Source of the DNA: UBA7862 sp050872785
GTDB taxonomy: Bacteria > Bacillota > Clostridia > Christensenellales > UBA1242
Length of the DNA stretch: 64,000 nucleotides
Direction: 5' to 3'
NCBI GenBank assembly: GCA_050872785.1
Contig: JBNMHO010000005.1
Location: forward strand, 1 to 64,000
Each line of letters begins with the position of its first letter. Position 1 is the stretch's first letter. Shown piece after piece: positions 23,713 through 32,649 of the stretch. The translations under genes and the position numbers were made by a program. The notes beneath the pieces are model-generated. The model saw nothing but the letters and a program-made list of their open reading frames with translations. It was not told where the DNA came from and did no database searches.

Positions 23713-26256
23713 TTAACACTCAAAATAGACTTTAATTTTCTTCTTTTTGTTCTTTTTAAGATTAAGCCCCAAGATTGCATTTTGCTGATAATCGAACAAA
23801 ACACCCCTCACTTTCACTCTTTTTGTGCCACGTGGCATATAAACATTCACCGTTGTGTCACTGCTCGCCTTAAGCCTTAGCCGCAGCACCCCACGAGTTG
23901 AAACCCACATTTCACACACAACGCCCCCGTCAAGCGGCACTCCTCTTATGCTGCATTTTTTGAATTCATTTGGAAAACTATCGAACAAAAATATGTCACT
24001 GCCGCATGATTTGACAAACATATTCTTAACGCACGAAAAGAGCATGATATTTGTGTCAAAAGGCAATTCCTTTTTGTTTCCGACAAGTCCAACTCCTTGC
24101 CCTAGTCTATCATAAAGCGAAAACATTAAATTGCTTGAAATGAAGTTTTTAATAAGCGTTTTTAAAATTTCATAGCCGTCACTTCCCTCACCGCATGCAA
24201 AAAGTGCTAGCGCCATGCGACAGAGGTCATTTGAGCGATATTTTCCAGTTGAATTTAAAAATCTGCTCTTGATTGAGTTTGCGACCAGTGTTTCATAGTC
24301 TTTCTTGGCGTCAAAACGCTTTGCACCCACGCAATATGGCACAAGGTGAGATATAAAAGGCGAAGTTTCGTCAGTTTCAAGCCCGTTTAAGTTGTATTCC
24401 TTAATAAGCCCAAAATTATCCACTTGCACGTCAGGCACAAGCGACAACAATCTGTCAAACTTACTAGCATTTTCTCCTTCACCTAAAATTTGACACACAT
24501 TGGTTAAAATTTTAAAAACACTTTTTGCCGTTGCAAAATCGACCATAGGGTTTGGTGAAAGATAAAAAACTTTGCCTTTTGGTCTTGAATAAGGCGAAAT
24601 TCCATAGGGGGACTCGAGAGTTTTTGTTTGCTTGTTTTCCACCAAGAAATTTGAGTAAAATTCTCCCGTTTTTAGCAAAAATTCGTAAGATTTTTTAAGA
24701 AAATTGAGGTCAAGAGTTCTAAGATAGTGTTTGTAAACAAAAATGCACAAAAGACCCGCCACATTGTTGTTAAAAAGGTTTTGCCCTTCAATAAAAGTTG
24801 GCATGCCGTCTTCTCGTTGCAAACTTGGCACAAAAAGTCCTTCAAAGCCAAACATTTTTTGACATAAAATTTTGTAATTATCTATTTTTTCAAAATACTT
24901 ATCAAAAAAAACTTCGGGGCTGGCGCTTCCCCCAAAATATGACGGAAACATAAGGTTTTCCAGTTGCAGATAGTGATTTGTTTGTCCCAAACACAAGTCA
25001 AACACCCCGCATGGAAAATGGAACAGACTTTCACCCGATATTGCAAACAAGTAATTGCCAAATTTGCAAAGTTTTTCCACAAAATCTGGCGTAACTTCTC
25101 CACTTTTTGCCATTAAAATCATTTTTTCCACGCGATCACATTCTACTCCGCCCAAGTCGAGTTGCGGAAAGGACATTTTTGTAGCAAACATCTCTTTTTG
25201 CTCCAAAAGTAAATTTTCATAACTATCTTTCATTTTTGAAACAACTTTTTGCGTATCAATTAAGTTTTTGTCGTCAGAATTTTCACAAACAAACGCTTTT
25301 GCAACAATTAAAACTTCTTCCGCCCCACTTATTACAATCTTTTTGCCGTGTTTTTCAAAACTTCCACCACTTAAAGAAAATTTTAGCACAATTCCCACTC
25401 TTTTATTGTCTTTTGTGTGTGAAATATAAGTCATAACATTGTCTTGCACGTCAACTTCGTCATTTTCGTCATATTCTTTAGCATTCGCTACCCAAAATGA
25501 AAAATTTGCTTTTTTGCTGCCCGTGGAAGATATTCTGCTCACGAATAAGTCATTTTTGCACGAAACAAACGAATTTCGCAAAATCGCACCCCTCTCGTCT
25601 TCAAAATACACTTTAACTTCACCCGTCTGCATATCAAGCGCCCGATAGTAATCAGTCGCACGGCATGCGACTTCAAAGTCAAATTCCAAATTACACACCG
25701 CAATAGGTGATTTTTCGACACTTTTTGTGCCAGAGGACAAAATTTTGTCCACCATTACATTTTGCGCTTCAACAAACTTTCCTTCACCCACCAGTTGTTT
25801 TGTTTTAATATATTCCGCCGTCACATCTGGAAAATCGTTTACATTTTTATCACTTTTTTCATCAATTTTTACACTTTTCTCTATATCAATATCTGTTGTA
25901 ATGTTTTCAATAGTATTTACAATGTGTTGCCCACAGTTTGCTATTTCTTGAGTAATATTCTTTTGCAATATGTTTTCGTCCACTTGAGGGATATTTTCTT
26001 GTGTTTTGTTTGAATATGGACAAGACATGGAACACCTACACTGCGAGCAATTTTTGTCACAGTCAAAGTTGGATATTTTGGAAGCATTTGGAACGACATT
26101 TGTTTCGCTCAGTCCCGCCACGCAAAATCTCACCGTATCTCTTTTTGCCCCGCCAAATATAAGAACACCCGTCTTTCCGTTGCCCGCTGGCAGTGCTTCT
26201 TCCTTGCAAACACTTGGCGTAACAAATTTCAAAATACTTTTTCCACGCTTTTTCAC
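23713..26256 (-). CDS. GH95-like glycoside hydrolase with a cysteine-rich insert
   Basis: A protein of about 847 residues. The N-terminus has the GH95-type signature EEALPAGNGKTGVLIFGGAK. TEYIK-type helix YIKTKQLVGEGKFVEAQNVM (about 160) matches the GH95 linker. A long C-terminal helical part with LQREDGMPTFIEGQNLFNNN suggests the (alpha/alpha)6 barrel of this family, whose known members are mainly alpha-L-fucosidases and galactosidases. Unusual points: no signal peptide, and an insert after the first domain with five Cys in 14 residues (about 66-79), then an acidic, Asn-rich stretch. I favour the GTG at 26256 (GGGGGTG ahead); a TTG lies four codons upstream. The substrate is unknown. Confidence 0.65.
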   Translation of the reverse strand: MKKRGKSILKFVTPSVCKEEALPAGNGKTGVLIFGGAKRDTVRFCVAGLSETNVVPNASKISNFDCDKNCSQCRCSMSCPYSNKTQENIPQVDENILQKNITQEIANCGQHIVNTIENITTDIDIEKSVKIDEKSDKNVNDFPDVTAEYIKTKQLVGEGKFVEAQNVMVDKILSSGTKSVEKSPIAVCNLEFDFEVACRATDYYRALDMQTGEVKVYFEDERGAILRNSFVSCKNDLFVSRISSTGSKKANFSFWVANAKEYDENDEVDVQDNVMTYISHTKDNKRVGIVLKFSLSGGSFEKHGKKIVISGAEEVLIVAKAFVCENSDDKNLIDTQKVVSKMKDSYENLLLEQKEMFATKMSFPQLDLGGVECDRVEKMILMAKSGEVTPDFVEKLCKFGNYLFAISGESLFHFPCGVFDLCLGQTNHYLQLENLMFPSYFGGSASPEVFFDKYFEKIDNYKILCQKMFGFEGLFVPSLQREDGMPTFIEGQNLFNNNVAGLLCIFVYKHYLRTLDLNFLKKSYEFLLKTGEFYSNFLVENKQTKTLESPYGISPYSRPKGKVFYLSPNPMVDFATAKSVFKILTNVCQILGEGENASKFDRLLSLVPDVQVDNFGLIKEYNLNGLETDETSPFISHLVPYCVGAKRFDAKKDYETLVANSIKSRFLNSTGKYRSNDLCRMALALFACGEGSDGYEILKTLIKNFISSNLMFSLYDRLGQGVGLVGNKKELPFDTNIMLFSCVKNMFVKSCGSDIFLFDSFPNEFKKCSIRGVPLDGGVVCEMWVSTRGVLRLRLKASSDTTVNVYMPRGTKRVKVRGVLFDYQQNAILGLNLKKNKKKKIKVYFEC

Positions 26257-26412
26257 ATTCACCCCCAAACATTATTAGTATTTTATGAAATTGTTGTTAA
26301 TATATCCAAATATCCCTTTTGAATTGCCATTTCTTGCTATATTTTCTTCAAACAAATTACTCGCATACAAAAATAAATTGTCAAAAAAATTTTAAAAATA
26401 CAAAACATATGT

Positions 26413-26441
26413 TTGACATATAAAAATTATCGTGCTATACT
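26413..26441 (+). promoter_or_regulatory. Consensus promoter of the small HTH gene
   Basis: TTGACA and TATACT are separated by exactly 17 bases, 23 bases before the ATG at 26465. An AGGAG ribosome-binding site lies between. It is one of the best sigma-A-type promoters in the window. Confidence 0.85.
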
Positions 26442-26464
26442 CTCTCTGAAATTAGGAGAAAAAT

Positions 26465-26770
26465 ATGAAACAGTATTTATCAATAGGAATTTTAATGGAA
26501 CTTGCAGACAAAGGGTGCGTGACAGCAAGCATACTTGCGAATAAATTTGAGATTTCAACAAGAACGGTTTACAGATATTTAAGCGAATTTGAAAGTGCTG
26601 GAATTCCCACGGAATGTAAGCGTGGCAGAGGCGGCGGAGTTTGCATAATAAAAAACTCGACACTCGAGAGCATGCTTTTGACCCCAGACGACAAAGCCCT
26701 TTTGCGACAAGCCCTTTCCACCTTGCCAGAAAAAGATGGCCAAGCCCTATCGCAAAAACTTAGACTGTAA
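26465..26770 (+). CDS. Small HTH (DeoR/YafY N-terminal type) regulator lacking an effector domain
   Basis: A 101-residue protein whose first 60 residues form a winged helix of the HTH_11 type: LMELADKGCVTASILANKFE, ISTRTVYRYLSEFESAGIPT, then the wing KRGRGGGVCI. Relatives usually continue with a WYL or other ligand-sensing domain. Here only 35 residues follow (LTPDDKALLRQALSTL), matching the short linker before such a domain, and then a stop. It is either a genuinely short regulator or a truncated one. It has its own strong promoter and a terminator at 26816. Confidence 0.8.
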   Translation: MKQYLSIGILMELADKGCVTASILANKFEISTRTVYRYLSEFESAGIPTECKRGRGGGVCIIKNSTLESMLLTPDDKALLRQALSTLPEKDGQALSQKLRL

Positions 26771-26815
26771 CTTTAACTAAATTATAAAGTTGGCTGTAAT
26801 TCAAAACTATGGAAC

Positions 26816-26858
26816 AAAAAACAAGACCATATTTTAGCCTTGTTTTTTTATTTTTTTA
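26816..26858. terminator. Bidirectional terminator between the HTH gene and the HtrA-type gene
   Basis: An AAAAAACAAG / CTTGTTTTTT stem with a 13-base loop. T-runs are available on both strands, which suits the two converging genes. Confidence 0.8.
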
Positions 26859-26869
26859 TGCCACGAGGG

Positions 26870-28357
26870 TTACGCCATGTCGTCATTGTTTTTATATTCG
26901 GTATAGCCGTCAAGAGTAATCGTTATTGGGTTTAGGGTAACAGTTTCAAGAGCATTTGAGTCACTTTCAGACTTTCTTGACACAATTATTTGAACGCTGT
27001 CCCCCGCACGAACTGTGAGCATAATATCCGTCATTTCAAAGCTTCTGTTAAATGAAACTTCTTCCACAGTGCCGTCTGCGCGAGTAATTTTCATGCCGAC
27101 AACAATATCGTCAATTTTAATGCCAATTTCGCTTGCTTTAGAATTTTCATTCACGCCAACGACCACAATCTCTTCCGTTTTTGTGTTTATATGAGAGGCT
27201 TCGTCATATGTGTTTCCAAGTTTTCCCGCCATGGACATAAAGCCAACAATAAATTTATGCACACCAACAGTCTTGTCCAGTTCTTCTGTGTTTAATTTCT
27301 GCTCGTGGAAATAGATTATGTTTTCACAAACAGCCTTAACATTGCTTGCTGGAATTGCGTTTGCAACATTTTCATAACTTGAAGAGGAATATTTTGAATT
27401 CGCAATGCCAATAAGTTCGCCCTTAATATTAAATACCCCGCCGCCACTGTTGCCAGAGTTTATTGAGGTGTCAACTCTAATTGTTCTTATTCTTCGTGTG
27501 TATCCAGCGTAACTTACCATAACATACTCGCTGTCCACACTGACAATGCCACTGGTGACTGAAATTCCCTCACCCATTGGGTTGCCGATTGCTATAGCAT
27601 TTGAGCCGGGTTGAATGTTGTTTGTGTTTGCAAATTTAATTTCACGAAGTGGTGAAGAAGAGAGTTTTGCAAATGCGTCACCTTCCACTTTTAAAACTGC
27701 CAAGTCATATGCCGCACTGCCACCGATGTATGTTGCGTCAATAGCCCCCGCACCATAATCAACGCTGCCATTTGAAACTGCTATAGTTTCGTTGCCATAA
27801 GTATAAATCTTTATTGTTCCCGCAGGGGCAACTGTTCCATTTGCTTCAACAGATACAACGTGATAGTTTGTTATGATATATGCAATTTTATTGTCCCTAT
27901 CCATTTTGTAGCAAACGCCCGAGCCAAGTTGCACTCCGCCGTCCAGTGGACAATAAATACTCACTACTTCATTTAAGCACTCGGCGGAAATCTTTTCAAC
28001 AGTTGAAGAAGTGTCAGAAATATTTGAGCCATAGTCTTTTAAAAATTGCTTATAGCCTTCCTCTGTGTCTTCATAAAGTCCCTTGCTAACGGCAAATTTA
28101 AACAAGCCCTCAGCAGTAAGGTCAGTTCCATTTTTGCCAGATGTGCCGTCTTGCCCTTTGTCACCCTTGTCGCCTTTAAGTGACGCCAGCCACTCTTGCT
28201 CACTGCCTTCAAACCCGTTGTCAACTGCAATTTCATATGCCGATTTGCCATTTTTATTGACGACTATCTGTCCGCTAAGCCCGTCACAAGCCGAAAGAGT
28301 GAACATAACGCATAAGCATATTACAATGGAAAGCAGAATTTTCCCAAACTTCTTCAT
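26870..28357 (-). CDS. HtrA/DegP-type serine protease lipoprotein with a collagen-like segment
   Basis: A 495-residue secreted protease. The N-terminus is a lipoprotein signal with lipobox LSAC (Cys24). Residues about 40-61 carry the repeat-like motif SAYEIAVDNGFEGSEQEWLA, seen in surface and fibre proteins, followed by a short collagen-like Gly-X-Y run (GDKGDKGQDG, 62-77). The trypsin-like domain has the full triad: His166 (TNYHVV), Asp218 (AYDLAV) and Ser304 (SGNSGGG). A PDZ-like region follows (GVNENSKASEIGIKIDDIVV, about 395-415). I chose the ATG at 28357 with GGAGGAAG ahead. It should act in quality control or processing at the outer face of the membrane. It lies just downstream of the recA terminator. 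Confidence 0.88.
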   Translation of the reverse strand: MKKFGKILLSIVICLCVMFTLSACDGLSGQIVVNKNGKSAYEIAVDNGFEGSEQEWLASLKGDKGDKGQDGTSGKNGTDLTAEGLFKFAVSKGLYEDTEEGYKQFLKDYGSNISDTSSTVEKISAECLNEVVSIYCPLDGGVQLGSGVCYKMDRDNKIAYIITNYHVVSVEANGTVAPAGTIKIYTYGNETIAVSNGSVDYGAGAIDATYIGGSAAYDLAVLKVEGDAFAKLSSSPLREIKFANTNNIQPGSNAIAIGNPMGEGISVTSGIVSVDSEYVMVSYAGYTRRIRTIRVDTSINSGNSGGGVFNIKGELIGIANSKYSSSSYENVANAIPASNVKAVCENIIYFHEQKLNTEELDKTVGVHKFIVGFMSMAGKLGNTYDEASHINTKTEEIVVVGVNENSKASEIGIKIDDIVVGMKITRADGTVEEVSFNRSFEMTDIMLTVRAGDSVQIIVSRKSESDSNALETVTLNPITITLDGYTEYKNNDDMA

Positions 28358-28370
28358 ATCTTCCTCCATA

Positions 28371-28396
28371 AAAATGAGGGCTTGCCCGCCCTCATG
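28371..28396 (-). terminator. Terminator of recA
   Basis: An ATGAGGGC / GCCCTCAT stem with a 6-base loop, 7 bases after the recA stop. T-rich on the minus strand. It ends the long ftsK-to-recA block. Confidence 0.82.
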
Positions 28397-28402
28397 TAAG
28401 TT

Positions 28403-29410
28403 TTATTCTTCCTCAGCGGAAATTTCATTTTGAACAGCAAGTTTTTCCTTAATTTTTTGTTCAATTTCGTCACGAATATCAGTGTGGCGTTCAAGGAAAG
28501 ACTTAACATTTTCCTTGCCTTGTCCAATTTTTTCGTCATTATATGAGAACCAAGACCCGCTCTTTGCAATAATATTATGCTCAACAGCGAGGTCAATTAT
28601 GCAGCCCTCGTTAGATATTCCCTTGCCATAGATGATGTCAAATTCTGCAGTTTTGAATGGTGGAGCGAGTTTGTTTTTAACAACCTTAACTCTTGTTCTG
28701 TTGCCTACAATGTCGCTGCCGTCTTTAAGTGCGTCAACACGTCTAACATCAAGTCTTATGCTGGCATAAAATTTAAGAGCCTTGCCCCCTGTTGTTGTTT
28801 CTGGCGAGCCGAACATAACCCCAACTTTATCTCTAAGTTGGTTAATGAAAATTACGCAAGATTTGCTCTTATTTGTTATTCCAGCTAGTTTTCTTAATGC
28901 TTGGCTCATAAGCCTTGCTTGAAGCCCGATAAAACTTTCGCCCATTTCGCCTTCAATTTCTGCCTTTGGGGTGAGTGCTGCAACAGAGTCAATGACAACA
29001 AGGTCAAATGCTCCACTTTTTACAAGTGTTTCGCAAATGTCAAGTGCTTGTTCTCCGTTGTCTGGTTGCGATACATAAAGTTCGTCAAGGTCAACTCCCA
29101 AGTGTCCAGCGTAAACTGGGTCAAGGGCGTGTTCTGCGTCAATAAATGCAGCCGTTCCGCCAAGTTTTTGTGCTTCGGCAATAATATGCAAAGACACAGT
29201 TGTTTTGCCAGAAGATTCTGGCCCATAAATTTCCACAATTCTCCCACGAGGCACGCCGCCAATGCCAAGCGCATTGTCCAGCACCAAACACCCCGTTGGA
29301 ATGACGTCCACCTTTTCCATTGGTTGTTCGCCAAGTTTCATAATTGCCCCCTTGCCAAATTGCTTTTCAATTTGCAAAATTGCTTGTTCAACACTTCTTT
29401 CCTTATCCAT
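28403..29410 (-). CDS. recA: Recombinase RecA
   Basis: A 335-residue recombinase that forms the nucleoprotein filament for strand exchange and SOS induction. Walker A GPESSGKTT, the MAW-type region FIDAEHALDPVYA, Walker B LVVIDSVAAL, L1 loop EGEMGESFIGLQARLM and L2 loop FINQLRDKVGVMFGSPETTT are all present. Length and the acidic tail (NEISAEEE) are normal. It is the last gene of the conserved block rimO-pgsA-cinA-recA and follows cinA by 31 bases, with a ribosome-binding site of its own. No LexA box was seen. Confidence 0.98.
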   Translation of the reverse strand: MDKERSVEQAILQIEKQFGKGAIMKLGEQPMEKVDVIPTGCLVLDNALGIGGVPRGRIVEIYGPESSGKTTVSLHIIAEAQKLGGTAAFIDAEHALDPVYAGHLGVDLDELYVSQPDNGEQALDICETLVKSGAFDLVVIDSVAALTPKAEIEGEMGESFIGLQARLMSQALRKLAGITNKSKSCVIFINQLRDKVGVMFGSPETTTGGKALKFYASIRLDVRRVDALKDGSDIVGNRTRVKVVKNKLAPPFKTAEFDIIYGKGISNEGCIIDLAVEHNIIAKSGSWFSYNDEKIGQGKENVKSFLERHTDIRDEIEQKIKEKLAVQNEISAEEE

Positions 29411-29441
29411 AGATGCTCCTTTAAATTATCTTACGAGTATA

Positions 29442-30671
29442 TTATACAACAGTTTGTCCCAAATGAAAATCATTTTGTCTTATTTTTTTTATCATTTCAA
29501 AAAATATTGCGTTGCACGCTATTTGAATTTTTTGCTCCCTTGAACCCTCGACCTTTTTTGAAAACACGTGAATTCCCTCGCTGCTTCCAACGGCGAAAAA
29601 CACTTCGCCAGTTTCTATGTCGCCACAATTTGAAACAACAAAATCCGCTCCCGAATTTTCAAGCACGCCAAGTGCCATTTGATAAGCCACTTCCGAGTAG
29701 TCAATTTTTGCTTTTTTGAACAATCTTTCATCAACGCCCAAAAGTTTTGTTTTGCTTTCGCCCGTTGTTGCAATGTAACTTTCAGCCAAAATACTTTTTG
29801 CGTCTTTTATGTTTGAAAAAACAGAACTGCACATTTGCCCCGCCGTAAAATCTTCGGCAAAAGCAACCTTTTGATGTCGCAAACTTAAAAGCGAATATAT
29901 AAACTCCACTTCCGTTTCATCTTTGTCGGAATAAATGTATGGCATAAGTTTGGAATAGGCGCTCATAATAAGGCTGTTTGCGTAGTCACTTCTAACACCT
30001 TTTGGCACATAAAACACCACTTCACCTGCCAAAAGATATTCGCTGCACACCACTTCAATTCCATGCTTATTTTTGATATTTTCCCTAAGAAGTGAGGTCA
30101 TTTCAGTAAGTTTAATTCCAAATGTTTTAAGCACAAAAGTTTTGCTTGCAGCGGGTTGAAATTTCAAAATATATGGCAAAACTGACGAGAAAAACATATA
30201 ATTTAGTTCGCTGTGTTCAAGTGGCAAAAGGAAAAACGATTTGTTTTCATTTTCAATCAACGCCCCTTGAAAAACGCCTTTTGGGTTTTTTATAGTCCTT
30301 GCAAGTTCGGGCATTTGTGCATAGGTCATGTCGTCTTTTTTCAAAACAACAGTGTTAAGTCTTGAATATTCTTCAATGTTGTTTTTTGCAAAAACGCTGC
30401 TTGACATTTTGCAGCCAAACATTTCACACATAACCATTTTGCACATATAAACTTTTTCAAATTCATTTTCGCAAGCAACAACAAGAGAGTCAACTTCCTC
30501 CATTCCAGCCTTGAACTCTGCTTGAACGAGTTTTGACAGCGGCTTTATCACCTTGCAAAACACCACATCTTGTCCATTTTTGGCAAGCGCGGAACAAATA
30601 AGGCTTGTTGTGTTGTTTTTGTGTTGCGAAATTATTTCACTTTGCGAAACAACAATCAGCCCAATTCTCAT
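29442..30671 (-). CDS. cinA: CinA-family protein with degenerate domains
   Basis: A 409-residue protein in the cinA position between pgsA and recA. Its C-terminal third (about 255-405) fits the CinA/PncC domain: VAFAEDFTAGQMCSSVFSNI, AESYIATTGESKTKLLGVDE, EVAYQMALGVLENSGADFVV. In active nicotinamide-nucleotide amidases the first motif reads AESCTGG; here the Ser and a Gly are changed (AEDFTAG), so amidase activity is doubtful. The N-terminal half keeps the position and size of the MoCF-like domain but lacks its usual GTELL motif. Its ATG overlaps the pgsA stop by four bases (ATGA). Confidence 0.78.
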   Translation of the reverse strand: MRIGLIVVSQSEIISQHKNNTTSLICSALAKNGQDVVFCKVIKPLSKLVQAEFKAGMEEVDSLVVACENEFEKVYMCKMVMCEMFGCKMSSSVFAKNNIEEYSRLNTVVLKKDDMTYAQMPELARTIKNPKGVFQGALIENENKSFFLLPLEHSELNYMFFSSVLPYILKFQPAASKTFVLKTFGIKLTEMTSLLRENIKNKHGIEVVCSEYLLAGEVVFYVPKGVRSDYANSLIMSAYSKLMPYIYSDKDETEVEFIYSLLSLRHQKVAFAEDFTAGQMCSSVFSNIKDAKSILAESYIATTGESKTKLLGVDERLFKKAKIDYSEVAYQMALGVLENSGADFVVSNCGDIETGEVFFAVGSSEGIHVFSKKVEGSREQKIQIACNAIFFEMIKKIRQNDFHLGQTVV

Positions 30672-31282
30672 TGTTTATCCTCCGCCACTTCTTGCTTTGG
30701 TTCTTCTTTAAAAAGTTGTTTGTTGCCAACGCAATAATGCACACAAGACATGATTGTAAGAAGAACTGTTAGCGCAAGCCCAATATAACTTAAAAATACT
30801 AGCCCTTGATATGCCCAGCCACTATACACCCCAATGCTGCAAAGATATGCAACAAACATAAACAGTGTAACCGTCACAAATTGCACAGTTGCCTTAACTT
30901 TTCCCCACATATCTGCGGAAATTATTATATTTTTGCTTGCTCCAAGTTGTCTTAAAGCACTGACCAAAAACTCTCTGCAAATGACAATTATTGCTGAAAT
31001 AACGCCCAGTGGAGCGATAATTGCCCCGTCACACACAATAAGCAAAAGCCCCGTTGCAACAAGCATTTTGTCTGCAATAGAGTCAAGGAAAGTTCCTAAA
31101 ACAGTGATTAAATTTCTGCTTCTTGCAATCTTTCCGTCAAGAAAATCTGTTAATACTGCAACGACAAAAAGTATTGTGGCAATAAGTTTTCCTCCTGGCA
31201 CAAAACTGCTTGCAAGATAGAAGAAAATTATAAATGGAATAAGTATAATTCTCAACATTGTTATTTTATTTGGCAAATTCAT
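30668..31282 (-). CDS. pgsA: CDP-diacylglycerol-glycerol-3-phosphate 3-phosphatidyltransferase
   Basis: A 204-residue CDP-alcohol phosphatidyltransferase making phosphatidylglycerol phosphate, the first committed step to phosphatidylglycerol and cardiolipin. The family motif D-x2-DG-x2-AR-x8-G-x3-D-x3-D is intact (DFLDGKIARSRN...GTFLDSIADK, about residues 43-69). About five or six membrane helices are visible. I chose the ATG at 31282 with GGAGGG upstream. The stop overlaps the cinA start. The C-terminal tail is charged (EEPKQEVAEDKQ). Confidence 0.95.
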   Translation of the reverse strand: MNLPNKITMLRIILIPFIIFFYLASSFVPGGKLIATILFVVAVLTDFLDGKIARSRNLITVLGTFLDSIADKMLVATGLLLIVCDGAIIAPLGVISAIIVICREFLVSALRQLGASKNIIISADMWGKVKATVQFVTVTLFMFVAYLCSIGVYSGWAYQGLVFLSYIGLALTVLLTIMSCVHYCVGNKQLFKEEPKQEVAEDKQ

Positions 31283-31296
31283 TTTTCCCTCCAAAA

Positions 31297-32637
31297 TTAG
31301 TAAGTGGTTGTTTTTTCCACTTCACCAACAAAAACTTCGTCAACATATTTTATAATTTTAACATCGGCAAACGAGCCAATTTTGTGACGCTTAAATGACG
31401 AGAAATAAATCTCAAAATCTACATCTGGTGCGCTGAAATATCCCCTTCCGACATAACAATTTAAACTTTCGTCAAAGCGGTCAATAAGCACTTTATAAGT
31501 TTTCCCAACTCGAGATTTATTTAACTTTGTTGCCACTGCTTGTTGTGTTTTTTGCACCAGAGCAAGTCTTCTATCCTTTTCTTCTTCTGGAATTTGACCC
31601 GCCATAGAATATGCAGGAGTTCCTTCTTCCCTTGAATATTTGAAGAAGCCAACATTGTCTAGTTTTGCTTTTTTCAAAAACTTGACAAGTTCCTTTATGT
31701 CGTCTTCCGTTTCCCCTGGGAAGCCCACCATAAATGTTGACCTTATTGCAATATCTGGAATTTCGTGTCTAAGTTTTGAGATAAGTTCCATAATACTTTC
31801 CCTTGTGCTTTGCCTATTCATTGCACGTAAAACATTGTTGCTTATATGCTGAAGTGGCATATCCACATAATGAAGCACTTTTGGGTTGGTTTTAATAACT
31901 TCAATAAGTTCGTCAGTTATCTTTTCTGGATAGCAATAAAGCAGTCTTATCCAACTTAATTTTTTTATTTTAGAAAGGTTTTTAAGTAGCAAAGGCAAGT
32001 TTTCTTTGCCATTTGTTTCGCAGCCAAAACGAGTGACATCTTGAGCGACAAGGATAAGTTCTTTTGCCCCGTTGTCGCAAAGATAATTTGCTTCGTTTAC
32101 AATTTTTTCCATTTTTTCGGACTTATAATTGCCACGAATGTAAGGAATTTTGCAAAATGCACAGCGGTTGGAGCAGCCGTCTGCAATTTTAAGATAGGCA
32201 AAATGTCCCGTTGTTGTTTTGCTGCGGAAGTCGCTGTCCCGTTTGCCTTTTGGAAGTTTTTTGCCCAAAAGGTCAAACACAATCTTGTCCGCTTTGTCAT
32301 ATTCGTCTGCCACCATTGCCTTGTCCACCATTGGAAAGCGTTTTATCATATCTTCAGGGTTTAGCATTGGCAAGCAGCCCATAACGATAAGAAGTTTAAG
32401 CGAGCCACGTTTTTTATATCCGCTCATTTCCTCAATAACGCCTTCCGCTTCATCACGAGAGGCTTTGAGAAAGGCACAAGTGTTTATAAAAATAACATCA
32501 CATTCTTCTGCATTTGGCGAAAATTCAAATTCGTCATAACACGACAAAATGGACACAACTCTTTCGGTGTCCACTCTGTTTTTGTCGCACCCAAGCGACA
32601 CAAATCCAACTTTCATTTTTTCATCTGTTTTTTGCAT
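31297..32637 (-). CDS. rimO: Ribosomal protein S12 methylthiotransferase RimO
   Basis: A 446-residue radical-SAM methylthiotransferase that modifies an Asp of ribosomal protein S12. N-terminal UPF0004 domain with VGFVSLGCDKNRVDTERV and FINTCAF. Radical-SAM cluster motif CSNRCAFCKIP, then GELG-type strand sequences, and a C-terminal TRAM domain (KVLIDRFDESLNCYVGRGYF). The Cys pattern and the DKNRVDTE sequence favour RimO over MiaB. Two adjacent ATGs (32640 and 32637) follow AAGAAGGAT; I use the second because of spacing. It lies 12 bases after ftsK and 14 before pgsA. Confidence 0.95.
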   Translation of the reverse strand: MQKTDEKMKVGFVSLGCDKNRVDTERVVSILSCYDEFEFSPNAEECDVIFINTCAFLKASRDEAEGVIEEMSGYKKRGSLKLLIVMGCLPMLNPEDMIKRFPMVDKAMVADEYDKADKIVFDLLGKKLPKGKRDSDFRSKTTTGHFAYLKIADGCSNRCAFCKIPYIRGNYKSEKMEKIVNEANYLCDNGAKELILVAQDVTRFGCETNGKENLPLLLKNLSKIKKLSWIRLLYCYPEKITDELIEVIKTNPKVLHYVDMPLQHISNNVLRAMNRQSTRESIMELISKLRHEIPDIAIRSTFMVGFPGETEDDIKELVKFLKKAKLDNVGFFKYSREEGTPAYSMAGQIPEEEKDRRLALVQKTQQAVATKLNKSRVGKTYKVLIDRFDESLNCYVGRGYFSAPDVDFEIYFSSFKRHKIGSFADVKIIKYVDEVFVGEVEKTTTY

Positions 32638-32649
32638 CATATCCTTCTT

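Noticed and set aside
28901..29719. Long open frame of about 270 codons opposite recA and cinA
   Set aside because: It is antisense to two well-identified genes, has no family features and no ribosome-binding site; its composition reflects the complementary codons.
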